Shown piece after piece: positions 25,085 through 33,539 of a stretch of DNA of 64,000 nucleotides. The translations under genes were made by a program, and so were the position numbers. Below the pieces are notes generated by a model, which was not told the DNA's origin, ran no database searches, and saw only the letters and a list, made by a program, of their open reading frames with translations. The DNA is from an uncultured Candidatus Melainabacteria bacterium (GTDB lineage: Bacteria; Cyanobacteriota; Vampirovibrionia; Gastranaerophilales; Gastranaerophilaceae): the NCBI GenBank assembly GCA_934717855.1, contig CAKUZI010000002.1:1-64000 (forward strand), given 5' to 3'. How positions within the stretch are numbered: position 1 is the stretch's first letter; each line of letters begins with the position of its first letter.

Positions 25085-26104
25085 ATGGCAAGTTTGATTA
25101 GATTAAACAATAATAGATTTACCTCAAACGTAAGATTTACTTCTAGCGAGAATAAATCCGAGAACACAAAGGATAAAAAATACTCAGATCCTTTAATGAA
25201 ATGGCCTGCAAGAGGACTAGCTTACACAAACGAACTCGGAGCTGCAATAAGCGAAGTAGCGCCGACACTCGGAACATTATTGTGGTTTCCTGCAATGTTA
25301 TATTTTGGTGCAGATATTTATGACAAGTACAAAAATGCAAAAACGTCATATGATCCTAACGCCAAACGAGGAACAGAACAAGCCATATTCCAACTTCTTG
25401 CAAGTGTTTTACTTCCTACCGGAGCTGTAATTGCCGGACAAAAAGTTGCATCCGCTGCTGGTGCTGCAGGAAAAAATGGTTTAACCTTACAATCTCAAGA
25501 AGAAATTATTAACTTCTTGCAAAATTTCACAAGCAGACGTCATATCGATAAGTTTAACGGAAATGTAGATGAATTTAAAAAATTATTTGAAGAATCTATC
25601 ACTACAAAACGCGAAAAACTAATTCGAGAAACTAAACTTAAAAACCCTATAAAATTATTAGGAGACGCAATTTTTGGCGGTCGTCACCCTGAATCTCTTG
25701 CGATGTCACAAAAAGATAGAGTTTTGACTTTTGCTAACAAACACATTGATGAAATGTTCAAGATTTATGACAATCTCGCAAGCGGACAACAGCCTAAAGA
25801 ATTCTCAGATAAATTGTTTAATAAATTCTGTACTCTTAAAAATAAATATGCAAAAGATCCGGATTACAAAAATACAGCTTTAAGAGACGCTGCAGAAGAT
25901 ATTATTAAAAAATATCAAAAGAACAAAATTATGAATACCAAAATTCTTAAAACACTTGGAGGTTTTATTGCTCTCGGCATTGCTATCAAACCTATAGATA
26001 ACTTTGTAGAAAAAGTAATCATTAAAAAAGTTGTAGAACCTAATTTAGATGCGGTTTTCTCTCCCAAAGATGTACAAGATTATAAAGAAAAAGTCCTTAA
26101 ATAA
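25085..26104 (+). CDS. Unknown membrane protein with N-terminal F-x-S/G motif
   Basis: 339 residues, no family recognised. Residues 15-20 read 'NVRFTS', a variant of the N-terminal motif shared with five other proteins here. Hydrophobic stretches lie near residues 50-75 ('VAPTLGTLLWFPAMLYFG'), 100-120 ('LLASVLLPTGAVIAG') and 287-300 ('TLGGFIALGIAI'), so it is probably an integral membrane protein. The middle ~150 residues are soluble and helical. A terminator overlaps its stop codon. Monocistronic. Confidence 0.75.
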   Translation: MASLIRLNNNRFTSNVRFTSSENKSENTKDKKYSDPLMKWPARGLAYTNELGAAISEVAPTLGTLLWFPAMLYFGADIYDKYKNAKTSYDPNAKRGTEQAIFQLLASVLLPTGAVIAGQKVASAAGAAGKNGLTLQSQEEIINFLQNFTSRRHIDKFNGNVDEFKKLFEESITTKREKLIRETKLKNPIKLLGDAIFGGRHPESLAMSQKDRVLTFANKHIDEMFKIYDNLASGQQPKEFSDKLFNKFCTLKNKYAKDPDYKNTALRDAAEDIIKKYQKNKIMNTKILKTLGGFIALGIAIKPIDNFVEKVIIKKVVEPNLDAVFSPKDVQDYKEKVLK

Positions 26105-26118
26105 TAAGGACTTTTCTT
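26089..26118. terminator. Bidirectional terminator
   Basis: Perfect 11-bp stem aaaagtcctta/taaggactttt around the stop codon of the plus-strand gene, with A and T runs on both sides. It can serve the convergent yhcH gene as well. Confidence 0.85.
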
Positions 26119-26119
26119 G

Positions 26120-26566
26120 TTATATATGAATTTTTACAACCGCTTTTTTTACCTTTATTGGTTTGTCATCCATTGCAATCTGAGGTTTATGGGCCTCATG
26201 CGGATAAATCAAAGCAAATTTACCTGATTTTAAAATAACACTATCTGATTGCTCTTTAGAATTTTCAAAAAACATGACATCTTTTTCTGCATTGTATGCT
26301 TCACTAACTTTTAATTCTTCAACCGGCGCATAATCAAGTCGTTCAATACCATCTAAAATAAGTTGAATATCAATATATTGTTTATGCGCTTCGAATTTGC
26401 ATTTATCAAATATTTTTGTTTCGTACTCATCAATGTTCGCAAATACATTATTACCAAAGTCATAATGTCCTGCAAAATCTTCCTTTGTAACCGCTTTAAC
26501 AAAATCAACAGCTTCTTGCGGAATACCAGAATACTTGTCTATATTTTCAACTTTATCTATAATCAT
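26120..26566 (-). CDS. YhcH/YjgK/YiaL family protein (NanQ-like sugar anomerase)
   Basis: 148-residue cupin-like DUF386 protein. 'FEAHKQYIDIQLILDGIERL' and 'FALIYPHEAHKPQIA' carry the metal-binding His/Gln/Glu/His set of the family. Characterised members catalyse anomerisation of N-acetylneuraminate (NanQ). It follows a transketolase half-gene by 2 bp and is probably co-transcribed with it. A link to the nonulosonic acid made elsewhere in the window is possible but unproven. Confidence 0.85.
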   Translation of the reverse strand: MIIDKVENIDKYSGIPQEAVDFVKAVTKEDFAGHYDFGNNVFANIDEYETKIFDKCKFEAHKQYIDIQLILDGIERLDYAPVEELKVSEAYNAEKDVMFFENSKEQSDSVILKSGKFALIYPHEAHKPQIAMDDKPIKVKKAVVKIHI

Positions 26567-26568
26567 AT

Positions 26569-27393
26569 TTACCCCAATTCTGCCATTGCTTGTTCAAATT
26601 GTTCTTTATTCGGAGCTTTTCCATGCCATCCGGCATTATTTTCCATAAATGAAACACCTTTACCTTTTGTAGTATTAGCAATAATTGCAAAAGGCTTAGT
26701 TGATTTCGTTGCTGTTTCAAAAGCGTTATACACAGAAACAACATCATTTCCATCAATTTCTAAAACATCCCAATTAAAAGCTCTTATTTTCTCAGGAAGA
26801 GGATCTAAACCTTTAACACTTTCTGTACAACCATCAATTTGAAGTCTGTTTCTGTCAATAATAGCAACAATATTATCTAATTTCTGGTGAGCACAATGCA
26901 TTAAAGCTTCCCAAACACTACCCTCTTGAAGTTCTCCGTCTCCCATTAAACAAAAAACTTTAGCATCTTTTTTATCAAGCTTTAAACCTAATGCCATACC
27001 ACAAGCAATAGACAAACCCTGCCCCAAAGAACCGCTTGCAACCTCAACCCCGTCACAAATCGGGCATGGGTGTCCTTGAAGTTTTGAACCAAAAATTCTA
27101 AAGCCCATAAGATCTTCTTTTTTTATGTAACCAACTTGCGATAACACAGAATATAGAATTGCTGAAGCATGCCCTTTTGACAAAACAAATCTGTCACGGT
27201 TTTCAAAATCTTCACCATCGCCCCATTTTTTGCAAGTTCTCATTACTTTATTATACAAAACAGTCATAATTTCCACTGCAGATAACGCTCCACCAAGGTG
27301 TCCCGACTGAGCATTATAGACCATTTTGATAACATTACGTCTGTTTTCTTTACAAAGTTCTTCTAAATTTTTAATTTCTGTATCATTTAACAT
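26569..27393 (-). CDS. Transketolase, N-terminal (ThDP-binding) subunit
   Basis: 274 residues, matching only the N-terminal half of transketolase. 'NAQSGHLGGALSAVEIMTVL', 'SKGHASAILY' and the ThDP motif 'GDGELQEGSVWEAL' with 'DRNRLQIDG' are present. The pyrimidine-binding and C-terminal domains should be a separate protein, as in split transketolases, but the next gene is yhcH and no partner is in the window. It may form a heteromer with an unlinked C-terminal subunit. RBS GAGAGGAG. Confidence 0.9.
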   Translation of the reverse strand: MLNDTEIKNLEELCKENRRNVIKMVYNAQSGHLGGALSAVEIMTVLYNKVMRTCKKWGDGEDFENRDRFVLSKGHASAILYSVLSQVGYIKKEDLMGFRIFGSKLQGHPCPICDGVEVASGSLGQGLSIACGMALGLKLDKKDAKVFCLMGDGELQEGSVWEALMHCAHQKLDNIVAIIDRNRLQIDGCTESVKGLDPLPEKIRAFNWDVLEIDGNDVVSVYNAFETATKSTKPFAIIANTTKGKGVSFMENNAGWHGKAPNKEQFEQAMAELG

Positions 27394-27394
27394 A

Positions 27395-28117
27395 CTAAAC
27401 TCCTCTCGGGATTAATTTTTCACGTAAAACATTTAATACAAACAACGGCAAAGTCGGGAAAATTCGCTTAAATCTTTTCGGCTCTTTAACCGTTCTATAA
27501 AGCCATTCTAAGCCTAGTTTTTGATAGATTTCAGGAGCTCTTTCAACAACTCCAGACCATACATCAAAACTTCCGCCAACACCGACAAAAAGAGAGTTTG
27601 GCAAAACCTGTTTCGCTTTAAGAATAAATTCTTCTTGTTTGGGAGAACCAAGCGCACAAAGAACAAGTCTTGGCTGTCTTATTTTTAATTCGTTTATAAT
27701 CTTTTCATCATCTGAAAAATATCCGTCATGCGCATAAGTAATATATAATCCGGAAATTTCTTTTTCAAGATTTTCTTTTGCTTTTTGAACTATTTCAGGC
27801 TTTGCACCAACTAACGCTACAGATTGACTATTTTGGGCACATTCTTCAATCATTTTGTGAGAAAAAACAATTCCCGCAATTCTTCTAACGTTATACCCTA
27901 ATATTTTCAAGCCAATTTCGACACCAATTCCGTCCGGAATAACCAACTCTGCGGAATTAATAATTTTTGCAAAATCTTTATCTTTCACAGCATTACTAAT
28001 CATTTCAGGATTGATAGTAACAACTTGCCCTGAAATATTTTTTGCATACTCAATAGCTTCTTCAAACGAAAAAGAATCTACATTTAACCCTTGAATTTTT
28101 ACGATATTTCTTTCCAT
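27395..28117 (-). CDS. WecB/TagA/CpsF family glycosyltransferase (GT26)
   Basis: 240 residues. Family members transfer N-acetylmannosamine(-uronic acid) onto undecaprenyl-linked GlcNAc. 'TINPEMISNAVKDKDF', 'IPDGIGVEIGLKILG', 'VALVGAKPEIV' and 'LGSPKQEEFILK' are the standard motifs, and the C-terminal 'GLEWLYRTVKEPKRFKRIFP' is a membrane-association segment. The ATG at 28117 is preferred because TATAAT lies six bases upstream. A longer TTG start would begin inside the upstream promoter. It ends 2 bp before the transketolase gene. Confidence 0.9.
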   Translation of the reverse strand: MERNIVKIQGLNVDSFSFEEAIEYAKNISGQVVTINPEMISNAVKDKDFAKIINSAELVIPDGIGVEIGLKILGYNVRRIAGIVFSHKMIEECAQNSQSVALVGAKPEIVQKAKENLEKEISGLYITYAHDGYFSDDEKIINELKIRQPRLVLCALGSPKQEEFILKAKQVLPNSLFVGVGGSFDVWSGVVERAPEIYQKLGLEWLYRTVKEPKRFKRIFPTLPLFVLNVLREKLIPRGV

Positions 28118-28123
28118 AAGATA

Positions 28124-28152
28124 ATTATAGAATAATAAAAGCTGTAGGTAAA
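28124..28152 (-). promoter_or_regulatory. Promoter of the TagA/WecB-like gene, leaderless type
   Basis: Minus strand: TTTACC, 17 bp, TATAAT, six bases (TATCTT), ATG. No Shine-Dalgarno. Confidence 0.65.
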
Positions 28153-28172
28153 GTAAATTTATAAAACATTTC

Positions 28173-28208
28173 AAAAATCGCCTTATTTTAAATCATAAGG
28201 CGATTTTT
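28173..28208 (-). terminator. Terminator after the HEAT-like gene
   Basis: Perfect 14-bp stem aaaaatcgccttat/ataaggcgattttt with a short loop, giving a T-run on the minus strand. It lies just ahead of the next promoter. Confidence 0.85.
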
Positions 28209-28251
28209 ATATATAAAATCTGGCAAATTTAATATATTTGCGTTGCTTATT

Positions 28252-28623
28252 CTAAGAAAGAGCCATTAATGCTTTTACAGAACGAGCATTATCTCTAACT
28301 TCTTCGTCAGAATGATTTTCAACTGTATCTTCCAAAATTCTGATTGCTTCAGACTTGTCGCTCAAAGATAACAACTCATTGATTGTACTCATCGCAACAA
28401 CAGTTGACATATCGTTAATACCTTTACCTTTGTTAGAAATTACTACATTCAAAGAATCATGCATATTTTTCTTAACCAAAGCACGAGAAGTCATTTCTCT
28501 AATAGCATCAATTTTAGAATTTGTACCAACATCTTCCAAGATTGAAATAGTTTCAGGATTTTCGTTTCTTCCCAAACCTTCAATTATATTTGTTACATCT
28601 CTTACTATTCTTTTATCTACCAT
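28252..28623 (-). CDS. Small all-helical HEAT-repeat-like protein, unknown
   Basis: 123 residues with a repeating helical pattern: 'RIVRDVTNIIEGLGRNENPE', 'ISILEDVGT', 'SEAIRILEDTV', 'SDEEVRDNARSVKALM'. This suggests two or three HEAT-like helical pairs and a protein-binding role. No catalytic motif or signal peptide. The RBS is a full AGGAGG. It lies 15 bp after the next unknown gene and is probably its operon partner. Confidence 0.75.
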   Translation of the reverse strand: MVDKRIVRDVTNIIEGLGRNENPETISILEDVGTNSKIDAIREMTSRALVKKNMHDSLNVVISNKGKGINDMSTVVAMSTINELLSLSDKSEAIRILEDTVENHSDEEVRDNARSVKALMALS

Positions 28624-28638
28624 TTATATTTCCTCCTA

Positions 28639-29190
28639 CTATACTGCAGCTTCCCAAGCAGCGCAACGTTCTGACAACATATTTCTTGCCATTGCCATAT
28701 CTTCGGTCTTAGCAATATATCTCGCAGATATTTTTGAGCCCATGTAATCACTTATATGATGGCTTTCAAATAAAACATCTTTTGCAGAATTAGACATCGA
28801 AATAGCTCTTTCTTTTACTGAATTGTACATAGAAATAGCTTTTTCTTTAGCAGGTGCAAATGAAATTTCTACACTATTCAATTTATTCCAACAATTAACT
28901 GCATAATCTTTTGCTCTGTTACCAAAATCTACAACAGATTTAACAATGTTTTGAAATCTCTCACCGATTCCTGAAATTGAACCAACTAAAGCACTTGCTT
29001 TTAGTTTACCTGTAAAGTTGATGTTGTTGTTTGATTTTTTTGATGATGATTCAAATACATCTGCAGTCAACACATTTCCTTTAAAAGAAGACGCTGCAAA
29101 TGGATTTGATGAATTTCTCTGTGTTACTGATTCGTGTTTGCTAGTGTTAAAAATTCTTTCACGAATAGATGATACTGATAAATTTGCCAT
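28639..29190 (-). CDS. Unknown protein with N-terminal 'NINFTGK' motif
   Basis: 183 residues. Residues 1-55 are Ser/Asn/Lys-rich and probably disordered. 'NINFTGK' (56-62) matches the motif seen in other unknown proteins of the window, with a possible second copy 'SSFKGN' near 35. The remainder is helical, with two near-identical units ('EKAISMYNSVKERAISMSNS') suggesting an amphipathic repeat. No membrane segment. First gene of a two-gene unit; RBS AAAGGA. Confidence 0.75.
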   Translation of the reverse strand: MANLSVSSIRERIFNTSKHESVTQRNSSNPFAASSFKGNVLTADVFESSSKKSNNNINFTGKLKASALVGSISGIGERFQNIVKSVVDFGNRAKDYAVNCWNKLNSVEISFAPAKEKAISMYNSVKERAISMSNSAKDVLFESHHISDYMGSKISARYIAKTEDMAMARNMLSERCAAWEAAV

Positions 29191-29274
29191 GTTAATATCC
29201 TTTCGTATAGTCTCGACATTATAAGGATATCATCAGACAAAAATTTATTGCTCAACCTTTTGGAGGATTATTGT

Positions 29275-29303
29275 TTGAATTTATGCTACTTTAGTTGTAG
29301 AAT
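29275..29303 (+). promoter_or_regulatory. mazG promoter
   Basis: TTGAAT (29275-29280), 17 bp, TAGAAT (29298-29303), 23 bp before the start. The -10 TAGAAT preceded by TG also appears ahead of nupC (53273) and skp (60838). Confidence 0.65.
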
Positions 29304-29326
29304 TTATTAAAAAGGAATAGGTGAAT

Positions 29327-30100
29327 ATGTACGAAAACTTAGAAAAACTAATTGAAACAGTCAGAATACTCCGTTCTCCACAAGGTTGCGAGTGGGACAG
29401 AGCTCAAACACATCAGTCATTAAAACCAAACATGCTGGAAGAAGCATACGAAGCGGTAGATGCTATAGACTCAGACGACATGGCAAATCTTAGAGAAGAA
29501 CTTGGTGATGTGCTTTTACAAGTCCTTTTACACTCTCAAATTGCAGATGACGAAGGACATTTTAATCTTGATGATGTTTCAAAAGAATTGAATGAAAAAC
29601 TTATTCACCGTCACCCACATGTTTTCGGAAACACAAAAGTTGCTTCTACCCAAGATATCATTGACAATTGGGACATACTAAAAAAAGAAGAAAAAAAAGA
29701 TAGAAAATCCGCAATGGACGGAATCTCAAAATCTCAATCCGCTTTAATGAGTGCGCAAAAAATCAGCAAACGTGCCGTAAAACAAGGTTTTGAATGGCCA
29801 AACGAAAAATCTCTTTACGAATGCATTCAATCTGAAATAAATGAATTCAAAGAAGCAGAACAAGAAAAAGATTTCAATCACATGGAAGAAGAATATGGCG
29901 ATATTCTATTTGCAATGGTCAATCTTGCCCGCTGGAACAAAATTGACGCAGAACAAGCTTTATTAAAAGCAAACAAAAAATTTATGGCTCGTTTTAGAAA
30001 AATGGAAGAATTAGCAGAAAAACCGTTAACAGAATATAATTTTGGGGAATATGATATATTATGGAATCGTGCTAAGAAAGCTATTAATAAAAAGTATTAA
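29327..30100 (+). CDS. mazG: Nucleoside triphosphate pyrophosphohydrolase MazG
   Basis: 257 residues with the tandem MazG fold. It hydrolyses (d)NTPs to NMP and PPi, cleaning the nucleotide pool. The first domain has 'LRSPQGCEWDRAQTHQSLKP', the metal-binding 'LEEAYEAVDAI' and 'REELGDVLLQVLLHSQIA'. The second repeats the EEyGD/D pattern ('MEEEYGDILFAMVNLARW'). AAAGGA is 10 bases before the ATG at 29327; a GTG at 29321 is the alternative start. Single gene. Confidence 0.95.
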   Translation: MYENLEKLIETVRILRSPQGCEWDRAQTHQSLKPNMLEEAYEAVDAIDSDDMANLREELGDVLLQVLLHSQIADDEGHFNLDDVSKELNEKLIHRHPHVFGNTKVASTQDIIDNWDILKKEEKKDRKSAMDGISKSQSALMSAQKISKRAVKQGFEWPNEKSLYECIQSEINEFKEAEQEKDFNHMEEEYGDILFAMVNLARWNKIDAEQALLKANKKFMARFRKMEELAEKPLTEYNFGEYDILWNRAKKAINKKY

Positions 30101-30401
30101 TTTAAAAATTTGTACATTATCATCAAGGGATATATCTAGTAATTCGTTAACACAGATTAAAAAAATTAATGATGGAGCCAAATTAGATTATTTTCAAAAC
30201 AATTCTTGCTACAAACTTTGCCTCTACGCATCTTAGCATCTTAGCATCTGTACATCTAAATCCTACTTAGTTGCCTCACTTCCCCGCTACTTAGCTACTC
30301 TTTAACTTTGTAAACAAATATTAAGCATATTTACTCAAAAAAGGCAATTCTCAAATAAAAAAATCCTTTATATAAATATACAGGAAAGAGGATAAGATTT
30401 T
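30101..30401. repeat. Intergenic region with short tandem repeats
   Basis: GCATCTTA is repeated 2.9 times (30228-30250), then variants of 'cttagttgcc' and 'cttagctac' follow to ~30298. These units resemble those at 1777-1945. No gene supported before the RBS of the next small ORF. Confidence 0.6.
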
Positions 30402-30605
30402 ATGAAAGAACAGGAATTAAATACATTGATGTCTGTAGTTTCAGACCCAATTAAAAATGTTTATAAGATTGAATCAAGAAAAGATTTGGAAGAAATTCAA
30501 CGAATTATCAGAATTTTTAATATTTCTGAAAATCAACATAACAAACACACAATGTTGTCTATCAAAAATCTTGCAACATTGAAACTTGTTCTTAGCAACA
30601 ACTAA
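30402..30605 (+). CDS. Small 67-residue protein, unknown
   Basis: Helical, charged small protein ('SRKDLEEIQRIIRIFNISE') ending in a repeat-like 'IKNLATLKLVLSNN'. No motif recognised. It is supported by a good RBS (AGAGGATAAG, ~8 bases), a plausible start and a strong terminator 30 bp downstream. Confidence 0.65.
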   Translation: MKEQELNTLMSVVSDPIKNVYKIESRKDLEEIQRIIRIFNISENQHNKHTMLSIKNLATLKLVLSNN

Positions 30606-30633
30606 ATTTTGCCCATAACGCTATAAAAATATA

Positions 30634-30686
30634 AAAACACAAAAAGTTCAAAATCCTAATTACCCAAACTGAGCTTTTTGTGTTTT
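30634..30686. terminator. Bidirectional terminator
   Basis: A 13-bp stem aaaacacaaaaag/ctttttgtgtttt with an internal loop. It lies between the small plus-strand gene and the convergent etfA. Confidence 0.8.
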
Positions 30687-30690
30687 ATTA

Positions 30691-31674
30691 TTAGAATAAT
30701 TCTATTAACTTTGGAATAACTTCAAACACATCTCCGACAATTCCATAATCAGCATATTCAAATATAGGCGCATTTTTATCGGTATTAATTGCGATAATCT
30801 TGTCACTATCTTGCATTCCAACAACATGTTGAATTGCCCCAGAAATTCCACAAGCAATATACAATTTGGGAGTAACAGTTTTTCCTGTTTGTCCGATTTG
30901 CACATCAACTGTCGCAAGTCCCATATCAACAGCGCCTCTGCTTGCTCCTACACTTGCACCAATCTTTTCTGCAAAATTTTTCAATAATTCAAAGCCAGAA
31001 GCATTTTTAAGCCCTTTTCCACCTGCAACAATTATATTTGCACTGTCTAAAGTATTTATTTCTGATTGCAAATTTTTTGTAAAATCAATAAACTCAACTT
31101 TTTTTTGAATTTCGTCAATTTCTGGATTTATATAAACATATTCCGTATTTTTAACAATGTTTTCTTCCATCGGTTTAAAAACCTTTGGTCTCACTGTAGC
31201 CATTTGTGGTAAAGTTTTACACAAAATAGTTGCCATCAACTTACCGCCAAAAGTTGGTCTCGTCGCTGCCAACTTTCCATTCTCATTTATATCTAACCCA
31301 GTACAATCAGCAGTCAACCCTGTATGAAGACTTCCAGCCAATCTGGGAGCTAAGTCTCGTCCTTGAGTTGTTGCGCCATACAAAACAATGTCTGGTTTAA
31401 CCGTATTAAGAATATCCAAAGCTGTTTTTCCAAACAATTCAGTTGAATAATAAGTAAATCTATTATTTTCAGCAACATAAACCTTATCAATCCCTGAATT
31501 TTGAAATGCTTCTTTAAAATTTACTGCTAAATCATTTTTACATATTAACAAAGCAGATACTGTTGCATTCCCAAGTTTTTTTGAAAGTTCTTGAGCTTTA
31601 TTTGCCAGTTCAAACACAACTGTATGAAGGTAATTATCTTGCATTACTTGCGCATATATCATTATTTCTGACAT
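30691..31674 (-). CDS. etfA: Electron transfer flavoprotein, alpha subunit
   Basis: 327 residues. Binds FAD and, with EtfB, carries electrons from dehydrogenases. The N-terminal domain is Rossmann-like ('YGATTQGRDLAPRLAGSL', 'TADCTGLDI'). The C-terminal FAD domain has 'GASRGAVDMG', 'QIGQTGKTVTP', 'YIACGISGAIQH' and 'IAINTDKNAPIFEYADYGIV'. The ATG at 31674 follows the etfB stop by one base with GGAGG upstream. Last gene of a four-gene redox operon. Confidence 0.95.
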   Translation of the reverse strand: MSEIMIYAQVMQDNYLHTVVFELANKAQELSKKLGNATVSALLICKNDLAVNFKEAFQNSGIDKVYVAENNRFTYYSTELFGKTALDILNTVKPDIVLYGATTQGRDLAPRLAGSLHTGLTADCTGLDINENGKLAATRPTFGGKLMATILCKTLPQMATVRPKVFKPMEENIVKNTEYVYINPEIDEIQKKVEFIDFTKNLQSEINTLDSANIIVAGGKGLKNASGFELLKNFAEKIGASVGASRGAVDMGLATVDVQIGQTGKTVTPKLYIACGISGAIQHVVGMQDSDKIIAINTDKNAPIFEYADYGIVGDVFEVIPKLIELF

Positions 31675-31675
31675 T

Positions 31676-32455
31676 TTAAACAATTCCTCCAAATTCTTTT
31701 ATTTTTTGAGCTAAATCATCACACCCCTCAATAAAAACACATTCTTCTCGTTTTTTTAACGGTCTGAATGCTTTGCTCACAAAAGTCGGCGACCCTTTAA
31801 TTCCTACTTCTTCAGGAGTTAACGAAATATCCTCCATAGAATATTTTTCAATTTTCGCATTTTGAGCTTTTATAAATCCGTTAATTGTCGGGCGCGAAAG
31901 TTCATCATTATTTTTCACAACACAAAGTAAAGAAGGAAATTCCGCTCTTACAGTCTCTATTCCATCTTCAAGTTCTCGTTGCGCATACAACGATTTTTCC
32001 TCTATTCTGCTAATATCTCTAACATAAGTAACTTGCGAAATACCCAACTGAGAAGCTATTTCCGGACCTGTTTGTGCAGTATCTCCATCAACTGCAAATT
32101 GACCGCAAAAAATCAAATCAAAATCTGATAATTTATTTTTAATTGCAGATGCAAGAGTTTTTGCCGTTGCATACGTATCAGCACCAGCAAACTTTTTATC
32201 TGAAATCAAAACAGCTTTATCACAACCAAGCGCAATAGCTTTTCTCAACACATCTTCTGCCTGATTTGGCCCCATAGAAAGAACTGTTATTTCAACATTT
32301 TCAAGTTCTTTTTTTACCTGCAAAGCCTTTTCTATTGCATAGACATCAAAAGGGTTGATGACACTTTCGACACCTTCCCTTTGAATAGTATTATTTTCTG
32401 TCCATTTAATATCAGTTGTATCTGGAACCTGTTTTATACAAACAATTATTTTCAT
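31676..32455 (-). CDS. etfB: Electron transfer flavoprotein, beta subunit
   Basis: 259 residues. 'VCIKQVPDTTDIKWTENN', 'INPFDVYAIEKAL', 'FAGADTYATAKTLASAIK' and 'FCGQFAVDGDTAQTGPEIA' match EtfB. The sequence resembles anaerobe-type EtfB rather than the mitochondrial type, so electron bifurcation is possible, but this cannot be decided by eye. It lies 6 bp after the small Cys-rich gene and is translationally linked to etfA. Confidence 0.95.
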   Translation of the reverse strand: MKIIVCIKQVPDTTDIKWTENNTIQREGVESVINPFDVYAIEKALQVKKELENVEITVLSMGPNQAEDVLRKAIALGCDKAVLISDKKFAGADTYATAKTLASAIKNKLSDFDLIFCGQFAVDGDTAQTGPEIASQLGISQVTYVRDISRIEEKSLYAQRELEDGIETVRAEFPSLLCVVKNNDELSRPTINGFIKAQNAKIEKYSMEDISLTPEEVGIKGSPTFVSKAFRPLKKREECVFIEGCDDLAQKIKEFGGIV

Positions 32456-32461
32456 AAAAAC

Positions 32462-32644
32462 CTATTTACGATTTTGTGCTGCTTTTTGTCTTGCATTTGT
32501 TTCTAACAAAGCATTATAAGCCATCATATACATAGAGCACTTCTTTACACTTGGTAAATACCATGCACAACTGTCAAGAGTACAAACTTTATCTATTTCT
32601 GATCCTGCCGACATTAACGGGCAGTATGGAATATCTTTTGCCAT
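32462..32644 (-). CDS. Small Cys-rich protein in the Etf operon
   Basis: 60 residues with four cysteines in two groups ('PYCPLMSAG', 'KVCTLDSCAWYL', 'KKCSMYMMA'). The pattern fits a zinc or iron-sulphur site. The C-terminus is a basic helix. No family name can be given. Its tight position between the NfnA/PyrK-like reductase (10 bp) and etfB (6 bp), plus a good RBS (AGGAG), argues that it is real and serves the redox complex. Confidence 0.8.
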   Translation of the reverse strand: MAKDIPYCPLMSAGSEIDKVCTLDSCAWYLPSVKKCSMYMMAYNALLETNARQKAAQNRK

Positions 32645-32654
32645 TATTTTCTCC

Positions 32655-33494
32655 TTATTTTTCAGCCTGCTTCAAAAGATTGCAGTTTTCACAACGTTTT
32701 CTTTCCTGATCTTTATATATTTTTGTTCTGTTTATAACTTCATCAAAATCAATTTTATGAGCATCAAAGTCAGGGCCATCTACACAAGCAAATTTGATTT
32801 CTCCGCCGACTGTTACACGGCAAGCACCGCACATACCAGTACCGTCAACCATAATAGGGTTCATACTAGCTTCAGTATAAATACCTTTATCACGAGTTAA
32901 ATCCGCCACCGCTCTCATCATCGGCATAGGTCCTACAGCTATTGCATAATCAACTTTTTCATTTTTAATTATTCTATCCAAAACCTGAGTTACAAAACCT
33001 TTTTCACCTAAAGATCCGTCATCTGTAGTAATAAACAACTCGGAACAAGCATTCTTCATTTTATCTTGCCAGAAGATTAAATCTTTATTTCTTGCACCCA
33101 TAACCATATAAACCTTATTACCGGCATCTTTAAAAGCCTTTGCGATTAAGTAACAAGGCGCAGCGCCATAACCACCCGCCAAACAAACAACTGTACCATA
33201 TTTTTTAATATGTGTTGGTTGACCAAGAGGCCCTACAATATCATGAATTTCATCTCCAACATTCAATGATGCCAACAATTTTGTTGAATAACCAACTGCC
33301 ATAAATACAAGAGTTAGTTCTCCTTTTCCCTTGTCTACATCAGCGATAGTTAGCGGAACACGTTCTCCATTTTCATTCGCTCTAAATATTATAAATTGTC
33401 CTGCTTTAGCGTTCCTTACAACGTATGGAGCATCAACAGTAATTTCAAACTGATTGGGACAAAGCTCTTTTTTTGATAAAATTTTGTATCCCAT
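32655..33494 (-). CDS. FAD/NAD-binding iron-sulphur reductase, NfnA/SudB/PyrK type
   Basis: 279 residues. An FAD domain ('KAGQFIIFRANENGERVPLT') and an NAD(P) domain ('VVCLAGGYGAAPCYLIA', 'GARNKDLIFW') are followed by a [2Fe-2S] site ('GTGMCGACRVTVGGEIKFAC') and 'VDGPDFDAHKIDFDE', diagnostic of the small subunit of NADH-dependent ferredoxin:NADP oxidoreductase (NfnA) or sulphide dehydrogenase. C-terminal 'KRCENCNLLKQ' adds two cysteines. The usual large GltD-like partner is absent; etfB and etfA follow instead. Confidence 0.88.
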   Translation of the reverse strand: MGYKILSKKELCPNQFEITVDAPYVVRNAKAGQFIIFRANENGERVPLTIADVDKGKGELTLVFMAVGYSTKLLASLNVGDEIHDIVGPLGQPTHIKKYGTVVCLAGGYGAAPCYLIAKAFKDAGNKVYMVMGARNKDLIFWQDKMKNACSELFITTDDGSLGEKGFVTQVLDRIIKNEKVDYAIAVGPMPMMRAVADLTRDKGIYTEASMNPIMVDGTGMCGACRVTVGGEIKFACVDGPDFDAHKIDFDEVINRTKIYKDQERKRCENCNLLKQAEK

Positions 33495-33539
33495 AATACA
33501 AATTCTCCTTCTTATATTGCTATTATATAAAAATTTTAA

